A stretch of DNA of 64,000 bases from Emiliania huxleyi CCMP1516 (lineage: Eukaryota > Haptophyta > Isochrysidales > Noelaerhabdaceae). The notes under the pieces are model-generated. The model ran no database searches, was not told the origin of the DNA, and saw only the letters and a program-made list of their open reading frames with translations. This document shows, one piece after another, positions 9,928 through 20,129 of this stretch (positions are counted from its first letter, which is position 1; the number at the start of each line of letters is the position of its first letter). Position numbers and translations under genes: made by a program. Location of the stretch: positions 121,953-185,952 of the forward strand of contig NW_005201381.1 in the NCBI RefSeq assembly GCF_000372725.1, in the 5' to 3' direction.

Positions 9928-10690
9928 TGCCCCACCCCCCTGCGCGCGGGCCTTCTAAGCCCGCGGGTAGTCCCCCCCCATCCCCAGGGCCTCCAGGGCT
10001 CGCACCTCACAACCTCTCACAGGCCAGCGCACAGCGCCATAGGAGGTATTTTCTTCTCAATAACAAGGCTGTGAACAGGCGAGCGATGATGTGGCGGAGG
10101 CGCTCGCCCTCAACCCGCGGCTGCGGGGCGAGTAAAAAGTAGTGCGCCACTTTGCCGGCTGCCGGCAGGAAGTCTGCTCGCGCCCGGCAGCGAGCGCGAG
10201 GCCGAGGCGGCCGACCAGGCCGTAGTCTCGCTAGACAGAGGGCGTCGCCGCCGGCGTTCCCAGGTAACGGCTAGCCGGGGTCGGTGTGCGGCTGAGCGCT
10301 GAGGGCGGGGGCCGCCGCGGGGCCGCCACCCTTTAAGAAAGAAAGAAAGAAAGCAACCGCTCAGAGTCCAGGGGAAACGACTTCCCGGAAATGACTTCTT
10401 TTCTCTTTGTCCGCTACATCGAAGAAAGTTCACAAGAAAGTTGCCTTCATTCCAGGCCGTAGCCGTGTGCGTGCGTATCTGCATCCGCGATGACGCCGTG
10501 CTCCGCGATGCCGAGCGTCTCACCGTCCAGCAGCGAGGACATCGAGATGACTGACGCTGAAGCAACTTCGGTACACGCCACAGCACGCCGCAGCCATCGC
10601 CAGCCAACACAGGAGCGGAATCGGCGGAGGAGCGTCAGCTTCAAGCAGTTCCCTCTCACAGAGGTGGTTCATCGCGTGCCCAGCTGATTT
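9928..10690. other. Mostly non-coding; short ORF 10490-10687
   Basis: A 65-codon plus-strand ORF ends RRRSVSFKQFPLTEVVHRV, which has an RVxF-like look, and stops just before the first LINE fragment. I do not recognise it and it may be a truncated host exon. The rest shows no gene. Confidence 0.3.
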
Positions 10691-10697
10691 TAAGGTG

Positions 10698-10795
10698 ATG
10701 AGGAGGACAACCCTTGACAACCCTTAAAATCCCTGTTCCGTCCTCCCATCCCTCCCTTGCGATGTCTGTTTTCTGTCTTTCCTTCTTTCTTTTGT
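10698..10795 (+). mobile_element. LINE 3' tail, plus orientation
   Basis: Contains CCTTAAAATCCCTGT and GTCCTCCCATCCCTCCCTT, the 3' signature of the LINE family described at 20130-21656, followed by a TTTC-rich tail. Confidence 0.7.
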
Positions 10796-10958
10796 GATGA
10801 TGATGTGATGGATGCCCTCTCCTGTGTGTGTGAGTGAGTATATTCTCGACTGTCTGTGATTGTGCGTCGTGGGTTCGGGGTTGCTCTTTTTGTGTGAGTG
10901 AGTAAGAAAGAAATAAAAGAAAACAGACCAACCCAAACGAGGGATGGGGGAGGAGGAC

Positions 10959-11103
10959 AGTGAGTATATTCCTCTCCCGGTGTTCGAGTTCAACTGGCTC
11001 AACTCCCCTGAGCGTGCCAACTGGGTCAACGACGTCAAGAACAAGCAAGCGGCAGACGTCCTCTTACCCTCGGCCCCAGTGGAGGGCGCCCGTACCGCCT
11101 AGC
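10959..11103 (+). pseudogene. Exon-like fragment between LINE pieces
   Basis: Frame opening at 10962 reads EYIPLPVFEFNWLNSPERAN, then WVNDVKNKQAADVLLPSAPV and stops TAG at 11103. Codon use and composition are protein-like, unlike the flanks, which are LINE tails (10905-10958 and 11193 onward). It could be the last exon of a host gene cut off by insertions, or material carried by an element. Confidence 0.35.
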
Positions 11104-11192
11104 TCCGCGGACGGGCCCCTCCACCCTTCACGTATACGGATCATGTAGTCCCCACAATCGCTGTCGTGGGGTCGCTTGTCATGTGAGAGAGG

Positions 11193-12944
11193 TAAGAAAG
11201 AAAACAGACAACGCAAGGGAGGGATGGGAGGACGGCACGCCGCCACCACACAGGGATTTTAAGGAGAGGAGTGTGGTGCTAGCCGTCGCCCACCCTTGGG
11301 CGTCCGCCTCTTCCTGTCTCTCTTCGCAGTCCCTCGCCGACTCTCGCTGCAACCTTCATGCCACCCCGCGGTCGTCCCACTCTCGTCGTTCTCTCCCTTG
11401 TCGCTTCCTCCTCTGTCGCGTCGCTCTCCTGCTCTGCCTCATCCTGCGACGGTGCCGCCGCCTGCCGATCCCTTGCTCTCGCTGCTCGGCGCAGCTCTGC
11501 CCTCCTCGCGGCATATTTTGGCCCCTCGAGTTTATCGAGCTCTCCTCGCGCAAGGACGACTCGACTCTCTTCTGACGCCCACTGCGATCATTTGCCGCCA
11601 AGTCATATCGTTGCTCAGGTCCACTCTCTCTTCGAACACTTGTGCCTTCACGGATGATGCCGGCGCTGGGGTCCCCGTCGGGTGCATCGTGACAGCTGAC
11701 GGCGGGATTTCCACTGGCTCGTCCTCCTCGGAGTCGTCTTCCCCGGCTTCCTTCCGCTCGGCTCTACGTTCATTACGTTCATCGTGGCTCACCCTCCATG
11801 CCGTGAACAGGCGCTTTATCCACCCTATATTCTTCTCTCGTTCCTCTGCCCGTGCCTTGGTCTTGTCGTTGTTTCGCACCCATGTCTGCATGGCAGTCGA
11901 GGCTGCCTTCCCCACTACCTGTAGTTCACTCGTCACCTCTCCTGCGAGCTCCCCTCTGCCCTCTCTTTCTCTCGGGTATGGAGTCCGTGAGTGCGGGCAG
12001 CGTGCAGGCAATCACGGGCGCTATTTTGTCGTACTCCTCTTCGGCGAGCGCTCCAAATCTAGACCCTTTCGCCTTTAAGGAGGCTGCCCTCGCTCGTCTC
12101 AGGAATGTGGCGGTGTCTTTTGAGTCCGGCGCCTCCCGTTCAACTCTTGCTGTCGCCCTCGCCGCGTGTTTGTCAAGCTTCCGCAAGAAGTAACGCGCCT
12201 CTTCCTTATTTCCAGCGCAGCTGCCGCTCAGTATGTGCGCCAACGACGCCTGCGGTGGCTGACTGTCTTCTTGTTTCCAGTCGTCCCAGTCTCTCAGTTC
12301 TCCGAGTCTCCTCCTCGCCTCGCGCGCCTCTTTTTGTGGCCTCATCCCTAGCCGCCTTGCACGCTCTGCATCCCCCAGAACGCACTTCTCGTGGCGGGGC
12401 CCCTCATTCCCCGTTTCTTTTCCCCTTCTAGAATGCGCCTGTGGTGTGCCCCATGTGGCACCCCGACCTGTTGTCTCACCCTGGCTCCCAAGATCGTTTT
12501 GGTCGTCACATTGTGACCCCCGACGTCGTCGAATGTCGCCCGCCTGTCCTTTCCCCGTTCTCGTCTGGTAATCGCATCTTATTATCCCATCGATGCTTCA
12601 GGCTGGCTACAGCCACTTCGCTCCACAACCGTCCCGCCACCCCTGCCGTGTGCGATCCCGGCCTCACCGTTTTTCGATATTGCTCGCACACCCACTCGTG
12701 CGCGCTCTTACACATGTGTCCGTACGTCCGTCGGTCCACTATCTGGGACTATCTCCCTCTTCTGACTTCTCCAAATGACGTGTGAGTGTTAGAGTTGTTT
12801 GGTATTGCTAAAAATCTCTTCTCTGTGTTCCCTGCCGCCTCCCTTCGCGCCGTGTACATGCATGGCCGCGTCCGCACCGCGTCCCGCACCACTTTCGAGG
12901 CGTCCTCTGTGTCGTTATCCCCGAGCCTGTCTGAAAGAAAGAAA
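11193..12944 (-). mobile_element. LINE copy, 5'-truncated, with a TIR-type end inside it
   Basis: Minus strand, read from 12944 leftward: a post-RNase H piece (DNDTEDASKVVRDAVRTRPC), about 50 bp of the TIR-type element end at 12771-12820, then a Cys/His patch (HMCKSAHEWVCEQY), a charged C-terminal region (ALAEEEYDKIAPVIACTLPA; DLSNDMTWRQMIAVGVR) and the 3' tail ending in TTTC repeats near 11193. Several frame breaks are present, so it is a dead copy. It matches 20130-21656 over most of its length. Confidence 0.75.
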
Positions 12945-13193
12945 GAAAACACGCAACCCAAGGGAGGGATGGGAGGACGGCACGCCGCCACCACACAGGG
13001 ATTTTAAGGAGAGGTGTGTGATGCGCTAGCCGTCGCCCACCCTAGGGAGTCTGCCTCTTCCTATCTCTCTTCGCAGTCTCTCGCCGCTTCTCGCTGCAAC
13101 CTTCATGCCACCTCGCGGTCGTCCCACTCTCGTCGTTCTCTCCCTTGTCATTTCCTCCTCTGTCGCGTCGTTCTCTTCTGCCTCGTCCTGCGA
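12945..13193 (-). mobile_element. LINE 3' end, short copy
   Basis: About 250 bp: TTTC-type tail at the left, the shared ATTTTAAGGAGAGG motif and the last codons of the LINE ORF. Its right edge abuts the 12-bp repeat CGCGAGTCTGCT (13194-13205). Confidence 0.75.
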
Positions 13194-13205
13194 CGCGAGT
13201 CTGCT

Positions 13206-13816
13206 AAAGAAAGAAAGAAAACACACAACCCAAGGGAGGGATGGGAGAACGGCACGCCGCCACCACACAGGGATTTTAAGGAGAGGAGGGTGTGATGCGC
13301 TAGCCGTCGCCCACCCTGGGGAGTCTGCCTCCTCGTATCTCTTTTCGCAGTCTCTCGCCGCTTCTCGCTGCAACCTTCATGCCACCTCGCGGCTGTCCCA
13401 CTCTCGTCGTTCTCTCCCTTGTCACTTCCCCCTCTGTCGCGTCGTTCTCTTCTGCCTCGTCCTGCGACGCCGCCGCCTGCCGGTCCCTTGTTCTCGCGGC
13501 TTCTTTCGCCTCTCGGCGCAACTCCGTCCTCCTTGCGGCGTATCCTGGCCCCTCGAGTCTATCGAGCTCCCCTCGCGCAAGGACCACATTTCTGACTCCC
13601 ACTCCGATCATTTGCCTCCAAGTCATGTTGTTGCTCAGGTCCACTCTCTCTTCGAACACTCGTGCCTCTACGGATGATGCCGGCGCTGGGGTCCCCTTCG
13701 GATGCATCGTGACATCTGACAACTGAATTTCCACTGGTTCGTCCTCCTCTGAGTCATCTTCCCCGTCCTCCTTCCGCTCGGCTCTTCGCTCGGTACGTTC
13801 GGTGTGGCTCACCCTC
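13206..13816 (-). mobile_element. LINE 3' end flanked by exact 12-bp target duplication
   Basis: Flanked by CGCGAGTCTGCT at 13194-13205 and 13817-13828. Carries the tail (AAAGAAAGAAAG on plus strand) and about 190 codons of the LINE C-terminus, open except at the 5' edge. Confidence 0.8.
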
Positions 13817-13828
13817 CGCGAGTCTGCT

Positions 13829-14276
13829 AAAGAAAGAAAACACACAACCCAAGGGAGGGATGGGAGAACGGCACGCCGCCACCACACAGGGATTTTAAGG
13901 AGAGGAGTGTGGTGCGCTAGCCGTCGCCCACCCTGGGGAGTCTGCCTCTTCGTATCTCTTTTCGCAGTCTCTCGCCGCTTCTCGCTGCAACCTTCATGCC
14001 ACCTCGCGGCCGTCCCACTCTCGTCGGTCTCTCCCTTGTCACTTCCTCCTCTGTCGCGTCGTTCTCTTCTGCCTCGTCCTGCGACGCCGCCGCCTGCCGA
14101 TCCCTTGTTCTCGCGGCTTCTTTCGCCTTGCGCAACTCCGTCCTCCTCGCGGCGTATCCTGGCCCCTCGAGTCTATCAAGCTCCCCTCGCGCAAGGACCA
14201 CATTTCTGACTCCCACTCCGATCATTTGCCTACACGTCATGTTGTTGCTCAGGTCCACTCTCTCTTCGAACACTTC
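13829..14276 (-). mobile_element. LINE 3' end flanked by the same 12-bp target duplication
   Basis: Flanked by CGCGAGTCTGCT at 13817-13828 and 14277-14288, the same 12-mer as its neighbour. It lies about 140 bp upstream of the uL13 start codon. Confidence 0.8.
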
Positions 14277-14414
14277 CGCGAGTCTGCTGAGAGAGAGAGT
14301 GTCGGACGTAAAATTCTTCTTCTATCAATGCTGTGAACCGACGCGGTGCGAACCCTCCAAATCGTGACTCTCTTCTCGCGGATCGCTCCCCCGTCCAACT
14401 GGTGTTGCCGAACC

Positions 14415-14894
14415 ATGCCGGCATACGCGCGGCCACGCGCGCGCGCCATCGAGACAGTCGGTCGCAGCGTTGGGCGGCGGATCCGGCCGCGCGCCGACAA
14501 AATGTTTGAGGATATCGAGCGCGCGTGGCACCAGGTCGACGGGTACGGGCAGGTGTGCGGGCGGCTGGCGTCCAAGCTGGTGCCGCTGCTGTGCGGCAAG
14601 CACAAGCCCACCTACCAGCCGCAGCGCGACATGGGCGACTATGTCGTCGTGACCAACGTGGCCAAGACGGTGCACACGGGCAAGGCGCTCGACCAGAAGC
14701 GGTACTACCGCCACTCGGGCTACGCAGGCGGGCTGAGCTACGTGACGCTGCGCCAGCTCATCGCCAGCAACCCGCTCGAGCCGCTTCGCCGCGCCGTCTA
14801 CGGCATGCTGCCCAAGAACAAGCTGCGCGAGCAGCGGATGCGCCGGCTGCGGCTCTACCCCGGCGCAGAGCACTCTCACGGCGCGCAGCCCTAG
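14415..14894 (+). CDS. Ribosomal protein uL13, bacterial type (organellar, probably mitochondrial)
   Basis: Large-subunit protein L13 of an organelle ribosome. ATG at 14415 follows GAACC, a good eukaryotic context; an upstream in-frame ATG at 14346 gives a longer but unlikely leader. 159 residues, no intron. Family marks in order: WHQVDGYGQVCGRLASKLVP, LLCGKHKPTYQP, GDYVVVTNVAKTVHTGK, KRYYRHSGYAGGL, PLRRAVYGMLPKNKLREQ and the C-terminal HSHGAQP. Basic N-terminus without a signal peptide argues for mitochondrion over plastid. Serial LINE insertions end 126 bp upstream, so its promoter must be very short or lie in element sequence. Confidence 0.93.
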   Translation: MPAYARPRARAIETVGRSVGRRIRPRADKMFEDIERAWHQVDGYGQVCGRLASKLVPLLCGKHKPTYQPQRDMGDYVVVTNVAKTVHTGKALDQKRYYRHSGYAGGLSYVTLRQLIASNPLEPLRRAVYGMLPKNKLREQRMRRLRLYPGAEHSHGAQP

Positions 14895-15567
14895 ATGCTG
14901 AATACCGACCCCAAGGCACGTGTTCGGCCGTGTCCGGCTGTGCTGCAGGCGTACTCACTGTACTCCGTAGCCCCTTGTAAGCCCTCTGCACGCGTCCGTC
15001 TTCCCGCCCTGAGCTCCCTGCTTTCGTCACTAGGTGCGCAATTCAAGCCGGGCCTGCCCGCCTTCACCGCCGAGTTTGACCACAAGGATTCACCCGCCGT
15101 GCTCAGACCAGTCACGCGGGACGAGACGCCATGAGGGCAAAGAGCAGAACTGGGGGAGGGGGGGGCGAGCGAGCGCCCCTGAGCTGCCATCGCACTTACA
15201 GAGCTTACACATGCACAATGTATTGCACAGCGTTGTATTGCGCGGCGGCGCGCGTGTGGTTGATGTCTTTAGCCGTGTATGTGGAAGAAAGAGGAGGCGC
15301 GTAAAAAACGTCCCCGAGCAGCGAGCTCGCATAACCATAAGCGATAGAGGTTAAAGCACATCATTTATTTTTCCCGAACAAGCCGCGTAACATATAGTAA
15401 CAACAAACAAGCGCAGAAGCGGCATGGGCGGCCATGGCGCACATGCTCAACGAAGGGGCGTGTGTCGTGTGAGAAAAAGTCGACCCCGCGCCATACCGAA
15501 GGTCCGCTCTTTTTTTAATCTTTAAGAGAGGTCTCCAGCAGCTACGTATGGTTTGGGGGCACACGCG
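14895..15567. other. Intergenic between uL13 and GLTP
   Basis: Convergent 3' flanks. Contains TTGTATTGCACAGCGTTGTATT-like AT-rich pieces and A-runs. No ORF of interest. Confidence 0.6.
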
Positions 15568-16515
15568 TCATGACTTGCGCGTGTCTTCGAGGTCGAGCTC
15601 GGCGAAGAGCGCGCGCAGCTGCGCGACCACCTGCTCCATCAGCGGGATGGCCACGCGGATGTCGCTGAAGCAAGCGCTGCGCCGCACCGCCTAAGAGTGA
15701 GAGGCGGTAAGGTGGGACACACACACAGCGTGGTGGTGGTGGTGGTGGTGTGGTGGTGGTGGTGTGGTGGTGGTGGTGTGTGGTGGTGGTGGTGTGGTTC
15801 GGGCTCGGGTTGAGGTTCGGGTAATGGTTGGGGATGGGGGGGGGTGGGCGGTGAGGTGGGGGGTGGGGGGTCCTTCGAGGAGAGGTGGTTGGGCGACAGG
15901 CGCGCGACAAACTCGTCCCTCGACGGCACCTACTCTCGCGCAATCTCGCGTGATCTCGGGTCGGCTCGGCGGCGGTGGCACCGACTCGTCCTCCGACGGG
16001 CACCGCTGCGAGGGCCATCGAGAATGTGTTTTTGAGCAGCCAGCCGTGGAAGGGCTCGAGGATGGCGCCGTAGGCGGTGCGACACTTGGACGAGAGCGAC
16101 GCGCTCGTGTCGCACACCCCCTGCATCACCCCGACATAGTACTGGATCGTCCTCCGCATCCAGAGCAGCGCCATCGCTGCGGACGGGTCGGCGAGGACAG
16201 CGCCTACTCTCGGGTACTCCCGGGCTACTCTCGGGCACTCTCCCCGCTGCGGACGGTCGGCGAGCACGGCGCCCGGCTTGTGGATCCCCGCCTCGCGCTC
16301 TGACTCGAGCAGCTGCCGCACCGTGCTCACCCTGCCGGGCTGCTGCTCCGCGAGCCGCGCCCACACCTTGCGCACCTTTGCGACGTTGGACTCGTCGTTC
16401 TTGACGGAGAGGGCCATCAGCGGGCCGATGGCCTCGCCGAGCCGCCGGAGAGAGGCGAAGGCGGAGAGCAGCGGCTCGAGTTGCACCTGACCTCGGGTCA
16501 ATCTCGGGTGACCGG

Positions 16516-16548
<33 letters not shown>

Positions 16549-17060
16549 GGAGGGAGAGAAAGAAAGAGAGGGAGAGAGGGAGAGCAACGGCATTTAATGC
16601 TCCGGACCGNNNNNNNNNNNNNNNNNNNNNNNNNNNNNNNNNNNNNNNNNNNNNNNNNNNNNNNNNNNNNNNNNNNNNNNNNNNNNNNNNNNNNNNNNNN
16701 NNNNNNNNNAAGGGCGAGGGTAGCAGCAGCGGACGTTGCGGTAATAGCAGCACGACCCAGCAGGCACAACGTGGACGACGGCTTAGTGCTATCCTCGTCG
16801 GGAGGACGACCCCGGCGTCGTATCCAAGTGGAAGTGCTCGTCCTTGCCCACATCAGAGTAAAAGGCACTCTGCGACGAGAACAACGCCGCAGTTGTTTTC
16901 CCCAAGGTGGGCTGGAGAAGGGGTTCGGCACGCTGGAAGACGCACCGCCGGCGGGCAACGGCCTCGCGCCCGGATCCAAGGGCATCCGATGCAGGCTGAT
17001 GTTGTCGAGCGTAGCCTTGTCCGACTCGTCGAGCATCTCGTCCGCGATCGCGAGATCCAG

Positions 17061-17103
<43 letters not shown>

Positions 17104-18036
17104 AAGTGTGAGGGGTGCTGGAGACGGGTCTGTCCGAGCAGCTCGTGTCTGGAGCCTCCGCCTCGCCGCCCTCGCCGCAAGTGGCGACGCACGCGGAGAA
17201 GCCGACGATGATCTCGTGGAAGAGAGTGCGCGTCGAGACGCGCTCGACGATGCGCCCGTCGGGCACCTCCCCCTCCCCCTCGACGCAGTGCTGCAGGAAG
17301 AGCTGGTACTGGTGCACGCGCGGGAACCACGCCCGCGCCGCCGCGACCAGCCGCGCCGCAAACGCCGCGCAGAGCGACACCACCAGCAGCCGCTCCTGCG
17401 GGCGCGTCGCAGGCGTGTCGAAGGTGTCTCGGAGGTGTCTCGGAGGTGTCTCGGAAATGTCTCGGGGTGTGTCGGAGGTGTCTCGGAAATGTCTCGGATG
17501 TGTCTCGGAAGTGTCTCGGAAGTGTCCCTCGCCCAGCCGGACGGCGCCGACTCGCTGCGCGGGGAGAGGAGAGGCAGGTCGGAGAGCCGCTCGAGCGCGC
17601 AGCCGAGCAGCCACGGCCAAAACCCGGCCACCGCCTCGAGCGCCGTCGCTGGCGGCGCCGCCACTCGCTCGCGTGAGGCATGCGGCGGCGGCCGGCCTGG
17701 TGAGGTGAGGGGTGAGGGGTGAGGGGTGAGAGGGGGGAGGGGGGGCGAGGGCGAGGGCGAGGGCGAGGGCGAGGGCGAGGGTGCCTCCTCCTCCGCCGCC
17801 GCCCTGCCCGCTCGCGCGAGCGCCGAGCGAGACAGCGGCGGCGAAGGAGAGGACGGCGAGCGTCGAGAGCTCCTAAGGTAAGTTAAAGGTGGACCTCCCC
17901 ACACCGCCCACACACACAACGGTGGTGGGGCAAGGGCAGCCCTCGCGGCTCCGCGTCTGAGACAAGAGCCCCACGGCATTCAAAGTGCCAAGGCCCGGTG
18001 CGCGTGGGTGAGCGGGGTGCGAGTGTGAGTGAGTGA

Positions 18037-18117
<81 letters not shown>

Positions 18118-18119
18118 CG

Positions 18120-18154
<35 letters not shown>

Positions 18155-18345
18155 GTGCTCGAGAGCTCCTTGGCGAACGGCGAAGCGGCCAGCCGCAGCA
18201 GCAGCTCCAGCGGCGAGGGCGGCAGCTCGCGAGACTCGAAGCGGGCGAGGAGCCTAGGGGTAGGGTAGGGCTAGGGTTCACGACTCGAAGCGGGCGGGAG
18301 GCCACGCCGCCAAGACACGCCACCAAGACATCCGCCAGGGCGCAC
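15568..18345 (-). CDS. Glycolipid transfer protein (GLTP) domain protein with N-terminal membrane region
   Basis: Moves glycolipids/sphingolipids between membranes. The GLTP fold is read in exons 16480-16273 (FASLRRLGEAIGPLMALSVK, NDESNVAKVRKVWARL), 16203-16004 (MALLWMRRTIQYYVGV, AILEPFHGWLLKN), about 15880-15929 (VPSRDEFVARLSP) and 15690-15568 (AVRRSACFSDIRVA, stop TGA). The ligand-site Asp/Asn, Trp and His are present. Upstream exons at 17400-17130 and 17880-17600 encode further helices (LLVVSLCAAFAARLVAAARA; ELSTLAVLSFAAAVSL) and one near 18175-18253 reads FESRELPPSPLELLLRLAAS. A 100-N gap (16610-16709) interrupts it, so the full exon order is not certain. Confidence 0.8.
15930..16003 (-). 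other. GLTP intron with 5' copy of the next exon
   Basis: The 74-nt intron on minus starts GTGCCCGTCGGAGGACGAG and the exon after its acceptor GAGAGTAG starts GTGCCGTCGAGGGACGAG. Core has CCCGAGATCACGCGAGATTG, family C-like. Junction product ALAAVPSRDEF fits GLTP proteins. Confidence 0.8.
16204..16272 (-). other. GLTP intron with 28-nt copy of the next exon, GC donor
   Basis: The 69-nt intron starts GCGCCGTGCTCGCCGACC...; the following exon starts GCGCTGTCCTCGCCGACC.... The core is a short array CCCGAGAGTAG / CCCGGGAGTAC (family C-like). Splicing gives HKPGAVLADPSAAMALLW. Confidence 0.85.
16610..16709. other. Assembly gap (100 N)
   Basis: Exactly 100 N, a conventional unknown-size gap, beside a (GA)n tract at 16517-16580 and inside a GLTP intron or exon. 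Confidence 1.
17405..17530 (-). repeat. CCGAGACACYT array in a GLTP intron, family D
   Basis: About ten units of an 11-12 bp motif CCGAGACA(C/T)(C/T)T on minus. Related units (TTCCGAGACACCTC) lie in the ISY1 intron 47506-47888. Confidence 0.7.
18036..18155. repeat. (GT)n followed by (CTGT)n microsatellite
   Basis: Uninterrupted GT repeat of about 75 bp (18040-18115), then about 30 bp of GTCTGTCT. It lies in a GLTP intron whose flanking exon edges share GAGCTCTCGA. Confidence 0.95.
18254..18302 (-). other. Very short GLTP intron (49 nt) with exon-start duplication
   Basis: Starts GCCTCCCGCCCGCTTCGAG and is followed, after ACCCCTAG, by exon GCTCCTCGCCCGCTTCGAG. The interior is only ACCCTAGCCCTACCCTACCC-like. 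Confidence 0.75.
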
Positions 18346-18348
18346 CCG

Positions 18349-19071
18349 TCAGCTCAGAGCATCGCGCGGACGGTTAAGGGCGACGAAATGCACACGGCTG
18401 GATACCGCCGAGGGCGTGTGCTCTCGCGTGCTAGTCGGGATACAACGATCTGGGTACACCGGATCTAACACCGCATCTAGGGCGCGGAGCCGCTGGGAGG
18501 TGGCGGCGTCCTTTGCGAGCGAGAACCAGTGCCCGTCGTTGTCGTCGCTCATGTGCGGCACGGTGAGGGTGACGCCGCTCGCGAGCGAGACGTCCACGCA
18601 GAACTCCTTGGACGTCGACCCGATCTCGGTCAGCCACACCCGACTCACCTGGGCAGCCTCTGGCGAGCCAGAGAGCCACACCGCCTCGACGTCCATGGGC
18701 AGCCTCCCGCCACCGCCCCGGGTGCCCGCCGCGCGAACGGCGGGCTCTGGCGTTTGCGACCTGATGACCGCCGGCGCGGCCGATGGCGCGGCTGGCGGCG
18801 ACGTGAGCGGCGAGGCAGCCTCGGCGAGCTGCCGCTTGGAGCGGGCCGCCGTGGAAGGCGACCGGGCCGGGGTGAGAGGATAAATCTCCTCGCTAATTTC
18901 GCTGTAGTGGTTGGCCTCGTCCTGGTCGGACGGCATCGCGCGGCTCTCTCGCGTCCCTGCTGCCTGAGCGACCGCTGCGCGAGGAGAGAAGGACGCAACC
19001 TCAGCGCGGGCGTCCTTCCGTTCACGCCCGGGACCGACGGTCCCCGTGGTTACCGGTAAACACGAATGCAC
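18349..19071 (-). CDS. Unknown protein, up to 240 aa
   Basis: Single open frame on minus with an internal candidate start at 18936 (MPSDQDEANHYSEISEE). The first half is A/P/S-rich disorder; the second half looks folded: AAQVSRVWLTEIGSTSKEF, CVDVSLASGVTLTVPHMSDD, GHWFSLAKDAATSQRLRALD. No family recognised. The 5' part may be an intron boundary, since GTCGCTCAGGCAG precedes the better start. Confidence 0.45.
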   Translation of the reverse strand: MHSCLPVTTGTVGPGRERKDARAEVASFSPRAAVAQAAGTRESRAMPSDQDEANHYSEISEEIYPLTPARSPSTAARSKRQLAEAASPLTSPPAAPSAAPAVIRSQTPEPAVRAAGTRGGGGRLPMDVEAVWLSGSPEAAQVSRVWLTEIGSTSKEFCVDVSLASGVTLTVPHMSDDNDGHWFSLAKDAATSQRLRALDAVLDPVYPDRCIPTSTREHTPSAVSSRVHFVALNRPRDALS

Positions 19072-19204
19072 CTCCTACTCGATAGCATGGAGGACGGGCC
19101 CACACGCACACACACACACACTGTGTGTGTGTGTGTCAGTGTGTGTGTGTGTGTGTGTGAGAGAGAGATTTTTGTGTTTTGTGTTTTGTGTGTGTGTTGT
19201 GTGT

Positions 19205-19281
19205 GAGAGAGAGATTTTTAGCAATACCAAACAAATCTAACACTCACACGTCATTTGGGGCCTGGAGCCCTGTTCACGCGC
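19205..19281 (+). mobile_element. Solo end of the TIR-type element
   Basis: GAGAGAGATTTTTAGCAATA through CTGTTCACGCGCGCG matches 38903-38982 almost base for base, then similarity stops. Confidence 0.8.
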
Positions 19282-20000
19282 GCGTGTTTGTTGTGTGTGT
19301 GACACGCACGCTGCACACGATTGGCTCGGCAGCCGACACGAGGCACACTGTCACCGGCGGCCCTAGCGCCGGGCCCGGACTGCTGGACACACAGCACACA
19401 GCTCACACACAGGACAGCTCACGAGGTGGCGCTATGTAGTGGGGTTCTCAGGGCCTGACTGACACGGGAGAAGAAGGTGGAGCACAGGGACGGGGACACA
19501 GAACTCACGAACTGATATCCCACCCCGCGCCGGGGGCGGTGGCGCGCGCGAGCGCCGGGGTATTTGGACCCGCAGTCTGGCAGGCGCCAGGCCACAGACC
19601 CGCCGGCAGAGCCTTGAGCCGCATCCGCGATCCGCGCCGGCTCTCAGAAGAGATCCGGCGCGGTGCTGACCGCGCCCTCCTAGTGGACCCAACACGATCA
19701 CCGAGTTCACGATGAAGGGAGGCCGATCTCGCCGGTGGTAGGGCAAACGACTCTCGCACTTGGAGCACTTGGAGTGCAATCAGTAACCTCACATCCAGGG
19801 CCGAGGCGCCTTTTTTTTCTTTTTTGAGAGCGTTGTTATAAGAAAGAAGCAAGGTTTTCTAAAATCTCTCTCTAAGAAAGAGGGTCACACACACACACGC
19901 ACACACACCGCACCGCGCCGCGCGCACACCCCACGCCCCTCCTGTAGGTGGGAAAGAGACGAGGAGAAGCCCCAAACACGCATGGGAGGTTGAGTTACCC

Positions 20001-20098
20001 CCCCCCCCCCAGTGAACACTCCAGTGAGGGAGGGCGAGACGATCGAGGGGTCCCGTACCACGCGGAATCGACCCTATCCAGTGCTCAAGTGCTCAATG
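20001..20098 (+). repeat. R1 repeat copy
   Basis: Poly-C, CAGTGAACACTCCAGTGAGG, GAGACGATCGAGGGGTCCCG, then CGGAATCGACCCTATCCAGT and GCTCAAGTGCTCAA. Other copies: 21657-21699, 32089-32127, 34076-34130, 34891-35095, 45726-45832, 51286-51500, 52399-52511. Confidence 0.85.
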
Positions 20099-20129
20099 TT
20101 GAGTTTGGCGGCTTTCTAAAAGAATTCTT

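Larger units (their letters stand above)
19072..20129. other. Repeat-rich intergenic stretch
   Basis: Holds (CA/GT)n tracts (19102-19210), a TIR-type element end (19205-19281, see the element at 38900-40396), and R1 repeat at 20001-20098. I see no gene; a minus-strand ORF near 19432-19852 has no protein-like features. Confidence 0.6.

Noticed and set aside
18036-18155. Open reading frames made of (VC)n or (HT)n
   Set aside because: Produced by the GT microsatellite, with no protein-like sequence outside it.
18254-18285. Telomere-like TAGGG repeats
   Set aside because: Only a few imperfect units lying inside a 49-nt intron; not a telomeric array.
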